In this document: positions 10,051-18,414 of the stretch, piece after piece
Layout: each line of letters opens with the position of its first letter
Position numbering within the stretch: position 1 is the first letter of the stretch
NCBI GenBank assembly: GCA_963815325.1
Contig: CAWFGG010000009.1
Coordinates: forward strand, 62,001-126,000
DNA length: 64,000 nucleotides
Direction of reading: 5' to 3'
DNA from: JABDII01 sp963815325
GTDB lineage: Bacteria; Gemmatimonadota; Gemmatimonadetes; Gemmatimonadales; GWC2-71-9
Position numbers and translations under genes: made by a program
The notes under the pieces: model-generated
Seen by the model: the letters and a program-made list of their open reading frames with translations, nothing else
Told to the model about the DNA's origin: nothing
The model's database searches: none

Positions 10051-13000
10051 TCAGGTAGCGGGACGGGGGTCGGCTTCCGTGGCGAACCCTGCCGGTTCGG
10101 CCACCGGCTCGGGCTGGTCCGTCGACTCGGCACGCGGCGTCGGGGGGAACGCCCGGTCCGCCTGATAGACGAAAGCCCGGGCAAGCCAGTCCTCGGCATC
10201 GTCGATCAGGGAAAACATAACCGGCACGAGCACCAAGGTGATGATGGTCGCGAAGGTGAGGCCCGCGATCACGGCGATGGCCATCGGTCCCCACCATGCG
10301 GCCTGGATCCCACCCCAATAGAACTCCGGCTCGAGCCGACTGTACAGTCCTTCGAAATCGAAATTCAACCCGATGGCGAGCGGAACCAGGCCAAGCACGG
10401 TCGTGATCGCCGTGAGCACCACAGGCCGGAACCGGGTCAGTCCGCCGCGAACCAGGGACTCGATCCGGCCCAGGCCGTCGCGCTGCCGCAGGATGTTGAT
10501 GTAGTCGATGAGAACGATCGCGTTGTTCACCACCACCCCGGCCAGGCTGATGACACCGACGCCGCTCATGATGATGCCGAACGGCATGCGAAAGACCAAG
10601 AGGCCGAGCAGGACCCCGATCGTCGAGAGAATGACCGAACTCAGGATGATGAGCGGCTTGAAGACCGAATTGAACTGGGAAACCAGAATGAAGGCCATGA
10701 GCATGATGGCCGTGATGAACGCCCCCGTGAGAAACGCCTGCGACTCGTCCTGCTCTTCCTGCTGGCCGGTGTAGCGAAGCTGGTATCCGGACGGCAGCGA
10801 TCTCGCGAAGGCGACCGCCGTCTCCTGCACCTCGGCCAGGGTGGTGTTGGCGTTGTATCCCGCCCGCACGTCCGCGCTCACCGTCACCACGCGGTCGAGG
10901 TCGCTCCGGTTGATGCCGGCGAACCCCTCGCCCACGTCCCAGTGTGCCACTGAGGACAGCGGCACCTGCACCCCGACGGGGCTCGCGACGGTGAGATCGG
11001 CCAGGGCCGAGAGATCTTCCCGGTAGGCTCTAGCCAGCCGGACGGTGATGTCGTACTCGTCCTCACCGTCGCGGTAGGTCGACGCCTCGGTGCCGTTGAT
11101 GGCGCTCCGGACGGTCATACCCACCGTCTGGGTGCTCAGGCCATAGAGCGCGGCCCGCTCGCGGTCGACGTTGATCACCAACTCGGGCTGGCCCTCCGCC
11201 ATGTCGCTCTCGAGTCCGTCGAGCTTGGCGAATACGGGCGAGCGTTCGAGCAGGGTGACCAGCGCATTGCCGAGCCGGCGGAGCGTGTCGGGACTCTGGC
11301 CCACGATCTCGACATTGACGGGCGACCCGGTCGGCGGTCCCTCCTGCGGTTTCTCGACCGAGATGTCCGCCCCGGCAATCTCGGAGCCCAAGGTGCGGCG
11401 CATCAGCTCGATGGTGGTCAGCGCGTCGATCGAGCGGTCTTGGTAGTCGATGAAATTGACCGCGACGGTGGCGAGGTGGCTGCCTTCGGTGCCCGCGTCC
11501 ATGCCGCTCGTGGTCTTGCTGCCGGCGGTCGTGACGACCGATTCGAAGTCCTCCCGGCCCTCGATGGTGCTGAGCCGTGTCTCGATCCGACGGGCGATGG
11601 TATCGACCTGTTCGAGCCGGGTGCCGATCGGTGCCTCGATTTGAACGTAGACCGTCTCGGGTGGGATATCCTCAGGGAAGAACTCGATACCCGAGTTGAA
11701 GACCCCAAACGTCAACATCGCCAGTACCAGCGCAGCCACGGCCCCCAGCACCATGCGGATCCGGTGCACCAGGGCCCACTCGAGCACCCGCCGATACCGC
11801 TCGAGGATCGATGGGAGTCCGTGGTTCATGAACCAATGGCCGCTCGGGTGGATGACGCGCCGGTTCAAAACCGCCACGAGCCCGACGGTGAGGGCCAAGA
11901 GGATCGTGGTCAGGGGTTTGGTTGCAAGACCAACCACCGCCAGGAGCGCCACCGCACCAATGCCCACGTGGTAGGCGTTCCGGGTAAAGCCGCGGGCGGG
12001 CTCGTCCTCCACCGCGAGAAAGAGCGAGCACAAGGTCGGCACGATCACCAGGGCCACGAAGAGCGACGACGAGAGTGTCGTGATGAGCGTGATCGGCAGG
12101 TAAGCCATGAACTCGCCCACGATGCCGGTCCAGAAGAGGAGCGGCGAGAAGGCGGCCAGGGTCGTTGCCGTCGAGGCGATGACCGGCATGGCAACTTCCG
12201 CGGTCGCAAACTTCGCGGCCGCTGCGCGGTCGTGCCCCTGTTCGCGGAACCGGTAGATGTTCTCGACCACCACGATCGCATTATCGACCAACATGCCGAG
12301 CGAGAGGATGAGGCTGAAGAGCACCACCATGTTGATGGTGACGCCGATGCCCCGGATGACGATGAACGACAGCAGCATGGACAACGGGATGGCGAGCCCC
12401 ACGAACCACGCCGTCCGAAGGCCGAGGAAAAACACCAGCACCCCGACGACGAGGATAACGCCCGAGATGATGTTGTTCTCGAGGCTCGCGACCATCTCTT
12501 GGATGGCTTCGGACTGGTCGGCGGTGATGGTCACCTCGGTGCCGGGCGGAAACGTCGAACGCTGGGCCTCGATGACGGCACGCACTGCGTCGGCCGTCTC
12601 GATGATGTTCTGGCCGGCCCGCTTCGACACGCCGAGCGAGACCACTGGGCTGCCGTTGAAGCGGGCGATGGTTTCCCGGTCTTTGAATCCGAAACTGACT
12701 GTGGCCACGTCCCGGACGTAAATCGCCCGGCCGCCCCGGCTTTCGATGACGATGTCGGCGATAGGAGCGGGCGTGGTGAATTCGCCGGGGACGCGAGTCA
12801 AGTACTTCATCTGGCCCACGTCGATCGAACCGCCGGGCACGGTGACGTTCTCGCGTCGGATCGCGGCAATCACCTGGTCGAACGACAACCCGTACAGCTT
12901 GAGCTTGGGCAGGTCCACGTCCACCTGGACCTCGCGCTCAAGTCCGCCCGACAAACTGACCTCCAAGACCGACGGGATCTGCTCGAGCTCGTCCTGCAGG

Positions 13001-13536
13001 TCTTCCGCCACCTCGCGAAGGCGCACCAGGCCGTACGGGCCGGCCACGTTGACCGCCATGATGGGGAATTCCGACAGGTTGATCTCGAAGATGCCGGGTT
13101 CCTCGGCGTCTTCCGGCAGGTCGGGCTTCGCCAGGTCGACCTTCTCCCGCACCTGCTGCAAGGCTTCGGTCATGTCGATATCGGAGTCGAACTCGACCAC
13201 GATGCTCGAGTATCCCTCGACCGATACCGAGGTGATGTCTTTGACGTCGTTGATCGTGTTGAGGTCTTCCTCAATGATCCGAGTGATGAGCGACTCGACG
13301 TCTTTGGGTGCAAATCCCGGCGCGACGGTATTCACCACGATGTTCGGGATCACGATTTCCGGGAACGATTCCTTGGGAACCCGACGATAGGACACAAAGC
13401 CCATGATGATGACGAGGAACGTCATCACCAGCACCGTCGTCGGATGGTCGATGGAGAACGATGTGAGCCAGAACTGCTTGAACTTCCTGGTATCCGGCGG
13501 CGGGGGCGGGCGGTCCCCTGGAACCGGCCCGGTCAT
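10051..13536 (-). CDS. RND-family efflux transporter, inner-membrane subunit
   Basis: 1161 aa, the full length for an AcrB/MdtB-like pump: one N-terminal helix (HPTTVLVMTFLVIIMGFVSY), two large periplasmic loops and two bundles of membrane helices. The TM4 motif is GMLVDNAIVVVENIYRFREQ, with a single acidic residue where AcrB has two, as in many HAE1 and uncharacterised RND pumps. Together with the next two genes it would form a tripartite exporter driven by proton entry. The start overlaps the HlyD stop by 4 bp (ATGA). Its substrate cannot be read from sequence. Confidence 0.92.
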   Translation of the reverse strand: MTGPVPGDRPPPPPDTRKFKQFWLTSFSIDHPTTVLVMTFLVIIMGFVSYRRVPKESFPEIVIPNIVVNTVAPGFAPKDVESLITRIIEEDLNTINDVKDITSVSVEGYSSIVVEFDSDIDMTEALQQVREKVDLAKPDLPEDAEEPGIFEINLSEFPIMAVNVAGPYGLVRLREVAEDLQDELEQIPSVLEVSLSGGLEREVQVDVDLPKLKLYGLSFDQVIAAIRRENVTVPGGSIDVGQMKYLTRVPGEFTTPAPIADIVIESRGGRAIYVRDVATVSFGFKDRETIARFNGSPVVSLGVSKRAGQNIIETADAVRAVIEAQRSTFPPGTEVTITADQSEAIQEMVASLENNIISGVILVVGVLVFFLGLRTAWFVGLAIPLSMLLSFIVIRGIGVTINMVVLFSLILSLGMLVDNAIVVVENIYRFREQGHDRAAAAKFATAEVAMPVIASTATTLAAFSPLLFWTGIVGEFMAYLPITLITTLSSSLFVALVIVPTLCSLFLAVEDEPARGFTRNAYHVGIGAVALLAVVGLATKPLTTILLALTVGLVAVLNRRVIHPSGHWFMNHGLPSILERYRRVLEWALVHRIRMVLGAVAALVLAMLTFGVFNSGIEFFPEDIPPETVYVQIEAPIGTRLEQVDTIARRIETRLSTIEGREDFESVVTTAGSKTTSGMDAGTEGSHLATVAVNFIDYQDRSIDALTTIELMRRTLGSEIAGADISVEKPQEGPPTGSPVNVEIVGQSPDTLRRLGNALVTLLERSPVFAKLDGLESDMAEGQPELVINVDRERAALYGLSTQTVGMTVRSAINGTEASTYRDGEDEYDITVRLARAYREDLSALADLTVASPVGVQVPLSSVAHWDVGEGFAGINRSDLDRVVTVSADVRAGYNANTTLAEVQETAVAFARSLPSGYQLRYTGQQEEQDESQAFLTGAFITAIMLMAFILVSQFNSVFKPLIILSSVILSTIGVLLGLLVFRMPFGIIMSGVGVISLAGVVVNNAIVLIDYINILRQRDGLGRIESLVRGGLTRFRPVVLTAITTVLGLVPLAIGLNFDFEGLYSRLEPEFYWGGIQAAWWGPMAIAVIAGLTFATIITLVLVPVMFSLIDDAEDWLARAFVYQADRAFPPTPRAESTDQPEPVAEPAGFATEADPRPAT

Positions 13537-14693
13537 TGGCCCGCCTCCACCCGGGCAGCCGCTTCGGACGGAGCTGTCTCTTCATTGACCACGCGGATGA
13601 GGCTGCCGTCGTCGACCAGCTGCTGCCCCAGTGTAATCAGCCTGGCACCAGGCTCGAGGCCCGACTCGATGACGACTTGGTTGGCATAGCTCGCTCCTAC
13701 CGTGACGTCCCGCATCCGGGCGACCGGCCTCCCGTCCGCCGAATCCGCCAATACCACCTGGTAGCCCTCCTCGGTCCGGAGCACCGCGGTTTGGGGCACC
13801 ACGATGACGTCGTCTAGCCGCTGCCGTACCACCTGCAGGTCGGCAATCATCTGGGGCTTGACGAGGCTCTCGGGATTGCGGATCACCACCTCGATCGGGA
13901 AAGTCCGGTTGGCTTCGTTCACGCTGGTCCCGACGAAGGCGATCCGGCCGTAGAACTCGCGTCCCGGCAGCACGTCGAACGTGATTCGCGCAGTGTCCGC
14001 CCGCCGGACGAAGGCTGCGTAGCGCTCCGGGATGCCGGCCGTCACCTTGATCGGATTGGTGGTGACGACGCGCGCCACCGGGTCGCCGATTCCGGCATAC
14101 TCGCCGGCCTCGAGGAACTTCTGGTCGAAGACGCCGTCGATGGGCGAGCGGACCTTGGTGCGGTCGAGCCGGCTCGCCAGCGTGGCCAACCGTGCGTCGG
14201 CCATCTCCGCATCGTACTTCGCCCGCAGGAACGCGATTTCGGTTCCGATCCGTTCGTCCTGCCACAGCCGCCGCTGCCGCTCGAACTGCTCTCCCGCCAA
14301 GGCCGCTGCGGCCCGCGCCTCGGCCACCTGGGCCTCGAGTACGCCAGCGTCCAGCTCGGCGATGACGCTCCCCACGGCGACCCGGGCCCCACGCGGCACG
14401 AGGTAGCGGCTGATGGACCCGCCCTCATCGGCGGAAATGGTCACGTCCCGGTACGCCTCCACCGAGCCTGCGACCCGGATGGAGTCGGTGAACCCGCCCC
14501 GCTCGACCGGGGTCACCTCGACATTGATGACGCGTCTGCCGTCGCTCTCTTCGGCTGTTTGCTCGCTCTGGCGGTCCTCGCCCGCCGCGGCACATCCCAC
14601 CGCTGCCATTGTGGAAAGGACCATGGCCAGCACGGCACGAGGCGCCGGGCGCAGCTTCTTGTTCCGATGTTCGATGCTCGTGTGCACGCTCAA
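13533..14693 (-). CDS. Periplasmic adaptor of RND efflux system (HlyD/MFP family)
   Basis: 386 aa. A lipoprotein-like N-terminus (VLAMVLSTMAAVGC) is followed by the split lipoyl domain (EGGSISRYLVPRGARVAVGS and VRSPIDGVFDQKFLEAGEY), an alpha-hairpin (about residues 110-165) and beta-barrel and membrane-proximal domains. It links the RND pump to the TolC channel. It begins 4 bp after the TolC stop codon and overlaps the pump gene start, consistent with one transcript and stoichiometric synthesis. Confidence 0.92.
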   Translation of the reverse strand: MSVHTSIEHRNKKLRPAPRAVLAMVLSTMAAVGCAAAGEDRQSEQTAEESDGRRVINVEVTPVERGGFTDSIRVAGSVEAYRDVTISADEGGSISRYLVPRGARVAVGSVIAELDAGVLEAQVAEARAAAALAGEQFERQRRLWQDERIGTEIAFLRAKYDAEMADARLATLASRLDRTKVRSPIDGVFDQKFLEAGEYAGIGDPVARVVTTNPIKVTAGIPERYAAFVRRADTARITFDVLPGREFYGRIAFVGTSVNEANRTFPIEVVIRNPESLVKPQMIADLQVVRQRLDDVIVVPQTAVLRTEEGYQVVLADSADGRPVARMRDVTVGASYANQVVIESGLEPGARLITLGQQLVDDGSLIRVVNEETAPSEAAARVEAGQ

Positions 14694-14696
14694 CTC

Positions 14697-16202
14697 CTAG
14701 TCCGTGGAGCCGGCTTGTTCCAACCGGTCGAGGTCGGCCAGCGATTCCGGGGCGGTCCCAACAGTGGCATCGAGATTGGCCAGCGCCGAGAGGTAGTCAT
14801 AGACGGCCTGCGCGTAATTGAATTCCGATTGCCGGAGTGCCACCTCCGCGTCGGTCACCTGGAGCTGTGACCCGACGCCCTCGCGATACTCGGCGGACGC
14901 GATCTGGAAGCCCCGCTCGGCTTGGTCGACGGCGCGGCGCTGCGCGATCGCCCGGAGCCGGGTCTCTCCCACCTGGTCCATCAATGTTTGGATGTCGCTC
15001 GACGTCTCGTACTCCAACCGGGCGACCTGCGCGTCGATTTGGTCGATGAGGGCGCGGGTCTGCGACATGCGGGCCGCGCGCTGGAACCCTTGGAAGATCG
15101 GGAGCTCGACACGAAGCCCGGCTACCGCGGAGGTGGTGCGCTGGTTCGACCGGCCGAAGAAGTTGAGCGGGTCGTTCTGCTGGGCCGTGATGTCGTAGCT
15201 CCCAAAGATCGAGAGCTTGGGGAAGTACTCCGAGCGCTGCGAGGCGAGCTGGGCGTGCCTCAGGTCCGAATTCAATCTGAGTTCCCGAATGTCCGACCGT
15301 TGGTCGAGCGCGGTTCGGTTGAGATCGGTCGGGGCCAATTCCCCAATTGCGGGATTCCCCGCCAGCGCCAGCAGGCTGGCGTTGGTGGGATCGTTGGCAG
15401 CGAGATCTTCGAGATCCAACTCGTACAGGCTGCCCTCGAGCACAATCGGAGCCGTCGGCTCGAGGCCCATCTCGACCAACAGCGCCCGGGCGGCAGCCGC
15501 GGCACGTTGCTCGGCACGCAGTTGGTTCGGCTCCAGATTGGACAACTGTACTTCGAGGCGTAGCACGTCGTAGTCGCTTGTCAGCCCAGCACGGTTGAGC
15601 GCGCGGGTTTCGGCCAGGCTCTGACGCGTCCGCTCGATCGTTTCCCTGGTGAGCCGGACCTCCTCCGACGCGAGGAGCGCGTTGAAGTAGGCCCGCCGCA
15701 CGGCGGAGACGACACGTTGCGCGGTGCCACGGTAGTGCTCGTTCTCGACCCCGCGGAACCGGTCCGCAGCACTCAGTCCGATGAAGACATCGAGCTGAAA
15801 CAGCGGCTGTTCAACCGACACGCCGGCGCTCCAGAGGTTGTCCGAGCCAAACCGAACCGGCCTCAATTCGTCCGGCGATGCGGTGCTGTCGAACAGGAAT
15901 GCTGGAAGGAACGCCTGTTGAACCTTGATATTGCGGGAATACCGCGCGGTTGTCGAAATATCCGGCATGATGCTGCCCCACGCCTCCCGCACCCGCTGAT
16001 CGGCACCACGCACGCGCGCCTCGGCTTCCCTGAGCAGCGGACTCTTGCTCAGTGCCAGCCGGAGCGCCTCACGGAGTGAATAGCTGGCCGGCTCTGTCGT
16101 CGTCTGTGCCACCACGTGCTGCAACGGTAAGGTGAACAGGAGGCCGGCCAGGAGCGCGATGTCCCGGCGTCGTATCCGAGACCGATTTGCCGCGGCGTTC
16201 AC
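14697..16202 (-). CDS. TolC-family outer membrane efflux protein
   Basis: About 501 aa. I place the start at GTG 16202: it overlaps the TetR stop as GTGA and gives a signal peptide (RRRDIALLAGLLFTLPLQHV, ending VVAQ). Longer versions of this frame run back through the regulator gene and are not credible. The mature protein has the two repeated alpha-helical hairpins of the TolC fold: SLREALRLALSKSPLLREAEA opens the first repeat, and YREGVGSQLQVTDAEVALRQ marks the second. It provides the outer-membrane exit duct. Confidence 0.88.
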   Translation of the reverse strand: MNAAANRSRIRRRDIALLAGLLFTLPLQHVVAQTTTEPASYSLREALRLALSKSPLLREAEARVRGADQRVREAWGSIMPDISTTARYSRNIKVQQAFLPAFLFDSTASPDELRPVRFGSDNLWSAGVSVEQPLFQLDVFIGLSAADRFRGVENEHYRGTAQRVVSAVRRAYFNALLASEEVRLTRETIERTRQSLAETRALNRAGLTSDYDVLRLEVQLSNLEPNQLRAEQRAAAAARALLVEMGLEPTAPIVLEGSLYELDLEDLAANDPTNASLLALAGNPAIGELAPTDLNRTALDQRSDIRELRLNSDLRHAQLASQRSEYFPKLSIFGSYDITAQQNDPLNFFGRSNQRTTSAVAGLRVELPIFQGFQRAARMSQTRALIDQIDAQVARLEYETSSDIQTLMDQVGETRLRAIAQRRAVDQAERGFQIASAEYREGVGSQLQVTDAEVALRQSEFNYAQAVYDYLSALANLDATVGTAPESLADLDRLEQAGSTD

Positions 16203-16840
16203 GAGGACTCGGCTCCCGCCCTGAGACCCGGCTCGACGAACCGGCGGAACTGATGGAACAGATCGAGGGGGGTTCCCTGCGCCCCACCCGGGCAGCCATC
16301 CACTTCGGGTCCGCCGACGCCGCAGGCCAGCTCGAGTGTCACCAGACCGTGGGCGACGCTCCACAGGAAGTGGACGATCACATCCGGCTCGGCATCCGAC
16401 CTGACCGTGCCGGCTTCGATCGCATCGATCACACACTGGCGCAGCAGAAAATAGCCGCCGCCGGCCGGCAGCTCCTCGATGGTGCGAGGCGTGGGCGACC
16501 GGATGCCGAAGAGGATACGGAAATGCTCCTGGTTCTCGAGGGCGAAGCGGATGTAAGATTCGCCGAGTGCCGCCAGTCGTTCGATCGATCCCTTGGGATG
16601 AAGCTCGACCGCCTGCTCCAGGTAGCGCTCGAAACGGCGATAGCCGGTGAGCACGACTTCTTCCACCAACGCCTGCTTGCTCTCGAAGTGGTGGTATATC
16701 GCGGTCGCGCTCACGCCGGCGCGCTCGGCCACGCCGCGCATGGAAAGGGCGTCGAGCCCGCCGGCCGCCAAGACGTCGCGGGCAATGGCGAGGATCGTGT
16801 CGCGAAGCTGCTCGGTGCGGACCTGGGTGGGCAATGCCAT
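16199..16840 (-). CDS. TetR/AcrR-family regulator of the efflux operon
   Basis: 213 aa. The N-terminal helix-turn-helix is clear: GLDALSMRGVAERAGVSATA then IYHHFESKQALVEEV. The C-terminal domain is the ligand-binding part and resembles the TetR_C_33/WHG type. It is the first gene of the run tetR-tolC-hlyD-rnd and is followed by a GTGA overlap, so it is probably autoregulated with the pump. Two palindromes at 16893-16919 in its upstream region are the likely operators. Confidence 0.9.
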   Translation of the reverse strand: MALPTQVRTEQLRDTILAIARDVLAAGGLDALSMRGVAERAGVSATAIYHHFESKQALVEEVVLTGYRRFERYLEQAVELHPKGSIERLAALGESYIRFALENQEHFRILFGIRSPTPRTIEELPAGGGYFLLRQCVIDAIEAGTVRSDAEPDVIVHFLWSVAHGLVTLELACGVGGPEVDGCPGGAQGTPLDLFHQFRRFVEPGLRAGAESS

Positions 16841-16892
16841 ACGAATGGTGTTCCCTCCCCTCGGGAGAGCCGGAAAGTGCCAAACCCTGCAG

Positions 16893-16919
16893 TTAACGGC
16901 GTTAAGTTAACGGTGTTAA
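16893..16919. promoter_or_regulatory. Tandem palindromic operator, two copies of TTAAC-N3-GTTAA
   Basis: TTAACGGCGTTAA (16893-16905) and TTAACGGTGTTAA (16907-16919) are perfect 5-bp inverted repeats with 3-bp centres, 14 bp apart, 53 bp upstream of tetR. Tandem palindromes are typical for cooperative binding of two TetR dimers; that this TetR binds them is inference. Confidence 0.7.
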
Positions 16920-16947
16920 GAGACGGTGGCAAGGGGAGACGAGAGCC

Positions 16948-17072
16948 AAGTGGGTAGGAGGTAGTGGGTAGGTAGTGGGTAGGTTGTAGGAGTTTGAAGG
17001 CGGGGGTCGAAGCGGGACGAGAGCCCCTACCACCTACCTCCTACATCCTACCACCTACCTTCCTACCTCCTC
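16948..17072. repeat. Purine/pyrimidine inverted repeat downstream of the Spy-like gene
   Basis: GTGGGTAGGAGGTAGTGGGT-type purine repeats (16950-16990) are mirrored by CCTACCACCTACC pyrimidine repeats (17034-17072), which overlap the last codons of the Spy-like gene. Same composition and layout as 9560-9660. Likely transcription stop; the tandem G-runs might also form quadruplexes. Confidence 0.5.
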
Positions 17073-17581
17073 TCGTACCCTCTCAGCCTGTCGTACGCTT
17101 CGATCTGCGCGGAATCCAGGACGGCTCGAGTGGAGAGGTGTGTGGCCAGGTGCACATATCTCAGCTCTCCCTGGAGGGTCGCGATCTCGGCCGTGGCCTT
17201 CCGGAGCGAGACGGAGTCGATGTGCCCATGTCTGAACATGAGGCCGAGGGAGCGCTCCGCTTCGATGATGCGTGCCCCGAGGTCGACGGCCTCCGCTGAC
17301 ATCGCCTTCCGAATCGCAGCTACCTGCTCGCGCTGCGTGGCTGAGAGATCCAAGGAATCCGCCAGCTCGAGCACATGTTTCGGGCCGGGGTAGCGGTTCA
17401 ATTCGGCGGCGCGGGCCAGGCCCATCCCTGCCCCGTCGCGGAGATCCGCCTGCTCTTTCGCGGAGAGCGATGGAATCTCGCTCCGCTCGTGGCCGGCATA
17501 GGGAGAGTGCTCGTGCTCCTGGGCCGCGGCGGGAGTGAGTCCAGCGACGGCGAGGGCCAGTATCAAGCTGGCTATACGCAT
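17063..17581 (-). CDS. Spy/CpxP-like periplasmic protein
   Basis: 172 aa with a signal peptide (MRIASLILALAVAGLTPAAA). The mature part is helical, with the LTXXQ-like segment LADSLDLSATQREQVAAIRK and a later helix pair, as in Spy/CpxP and heavy-metal-sensor proteins. Such proteins bind unfolded or metal-exposed proteins in the periplasm; the His-rich start (EHEHSPYAGHER) would suit metal binding. Whether it belongs functionally to the neighbouring efflux operon is unknown. Confidence 0.7.
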   Translation of the reverse strand: MRIASLILALAVAGLTPAAAQEHEHSPYAGHERSEIPSLSAKEQADLRDGAGMGLARAAELNRYPGPKHVLELADSLDLSATQREQVAAIRKAMSAEAVDLGARIIEAERSLGLMFRHGHIDSVSLRKATAEIATLQGELRYVHLATHLSTRAVLDSAQIEAYDRLRGYERR

Positions 17582-17634
17582 TCAAGCTCCTTTGCTTGCA
17601 CGGGGGTCAGATCTTCGGGTCGTTGTCCTACTCC

Positions 17635-18345
17635 CTACTTACGGCTCCCGACTCCCTGCTGTTGAATGGCCTGGGCGGCCGCCACCTGAAGAAGCGCCGC
17701 GGTGACAGGATCAACGTGAACCTCACCCAACCGTGTCGTGACGGCACCCGGGAGTCCCACGGGCGAGCGATTGGTGAATTGGCCGAACATGACCAGGGCA
17801 CCCAGATAGCTCCCCATGGGGCTCGGGTGAAATTCGTCCGGCCCGTAGAGCGGCAGCGCCGAGTCCGTGGCCCAGGCGATGCTCCACGCGTCGCCCACCG
17901 GCAAGAGCAGCCCGCCCACTCGCTCCGCCGCCATTCTGTAAGACTCACGCACACCGTCGAAGTCGAACGAACGCGCCTTAGCCGGCCACACCATGTAGAG
18001 CGCCGGCTCGGCGCCCTGGGCCCGGATGTCTGAGGCAAACCGGTCGCTGTATTCCAAGAGCGAGGGCCTACCCTCGGTGGCGGACGGGCCCTGTTGCAGC
18101 ACCACGACATCCCACCTCCCTTCCCTGATGGCTTGGCGGGCCTGGCCGCTCTGCCAGTGGTCCTCGAGACCGAAGTTGGGATAGGCCACGGTGGTCACGC
18201 TGACCGGCCCGGCGGCGGCAGAATCGATCAGGGCCTTGACCATCCCGGGGAGATCGTTGGTGGCGGTCAGGCTGTTACCGATGAACAGGACGCGCAACCC
18301 CGACGGAATGTCTTGCTTGTTGAGCTCCGCCAGCGGGCGTGGCAC
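17635..18345 (-). CDS. SGNH/GDSL-type hydrolase, N-terminus probably frameshifted
   Basis: 236 aa. Block I (LRVLFIGNSLTATNDLPG) contains the nucleophile Ser of SGNH hydrolases, and DEFHPSPMGSYLGALVMF carries the terminal Asp-x-x-His pair. The listed start is a GTG directly after an in-frame stop, but another frame just upstream encodes VALACLTGCATPAGG, a lipobox. The likely original is a lipoprotein whose signal was put out of frame by one base near 18330. Substrate unknown; an exported esterase is likely. Confidence 0.75.
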   Translation of the reverse strand: MPRPLAELNKQDIPSGLRVLFIGNSLTATNDLPGMVKALIDSAAAGPVSVTTVAYPNFGLEDHWQSGQARQAIREGRWDVVVLQQGPSATEGRPSLLEYSDRFASDIRAQGAEPALYMVWPAKARSFDFDGVRESYRMAAERVGGLLLPVGDAWSIAWATDSALPLYGPDEFHPSPMGSYLGALVMFGQFTNRSPVGLPGAVTTRLGEVHVDPVTAALLQVAAAQAIQQQGVGSRK

Positions 18346-18414
18346 AGCCGGTCAGACAGGCCAGCGCCACGAGAAGTCACCGACGCGCCGGGGCTACGGG
18401 TCATGACGTTCGTC

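Noticed and set aside
11440..13689. Long plus-strand frame of 749 codons opposite the RND pump gene
   Set aside because: Shadow of a GC-rich gene; composition is dominated by His, Arg and Asp with no protein family features.
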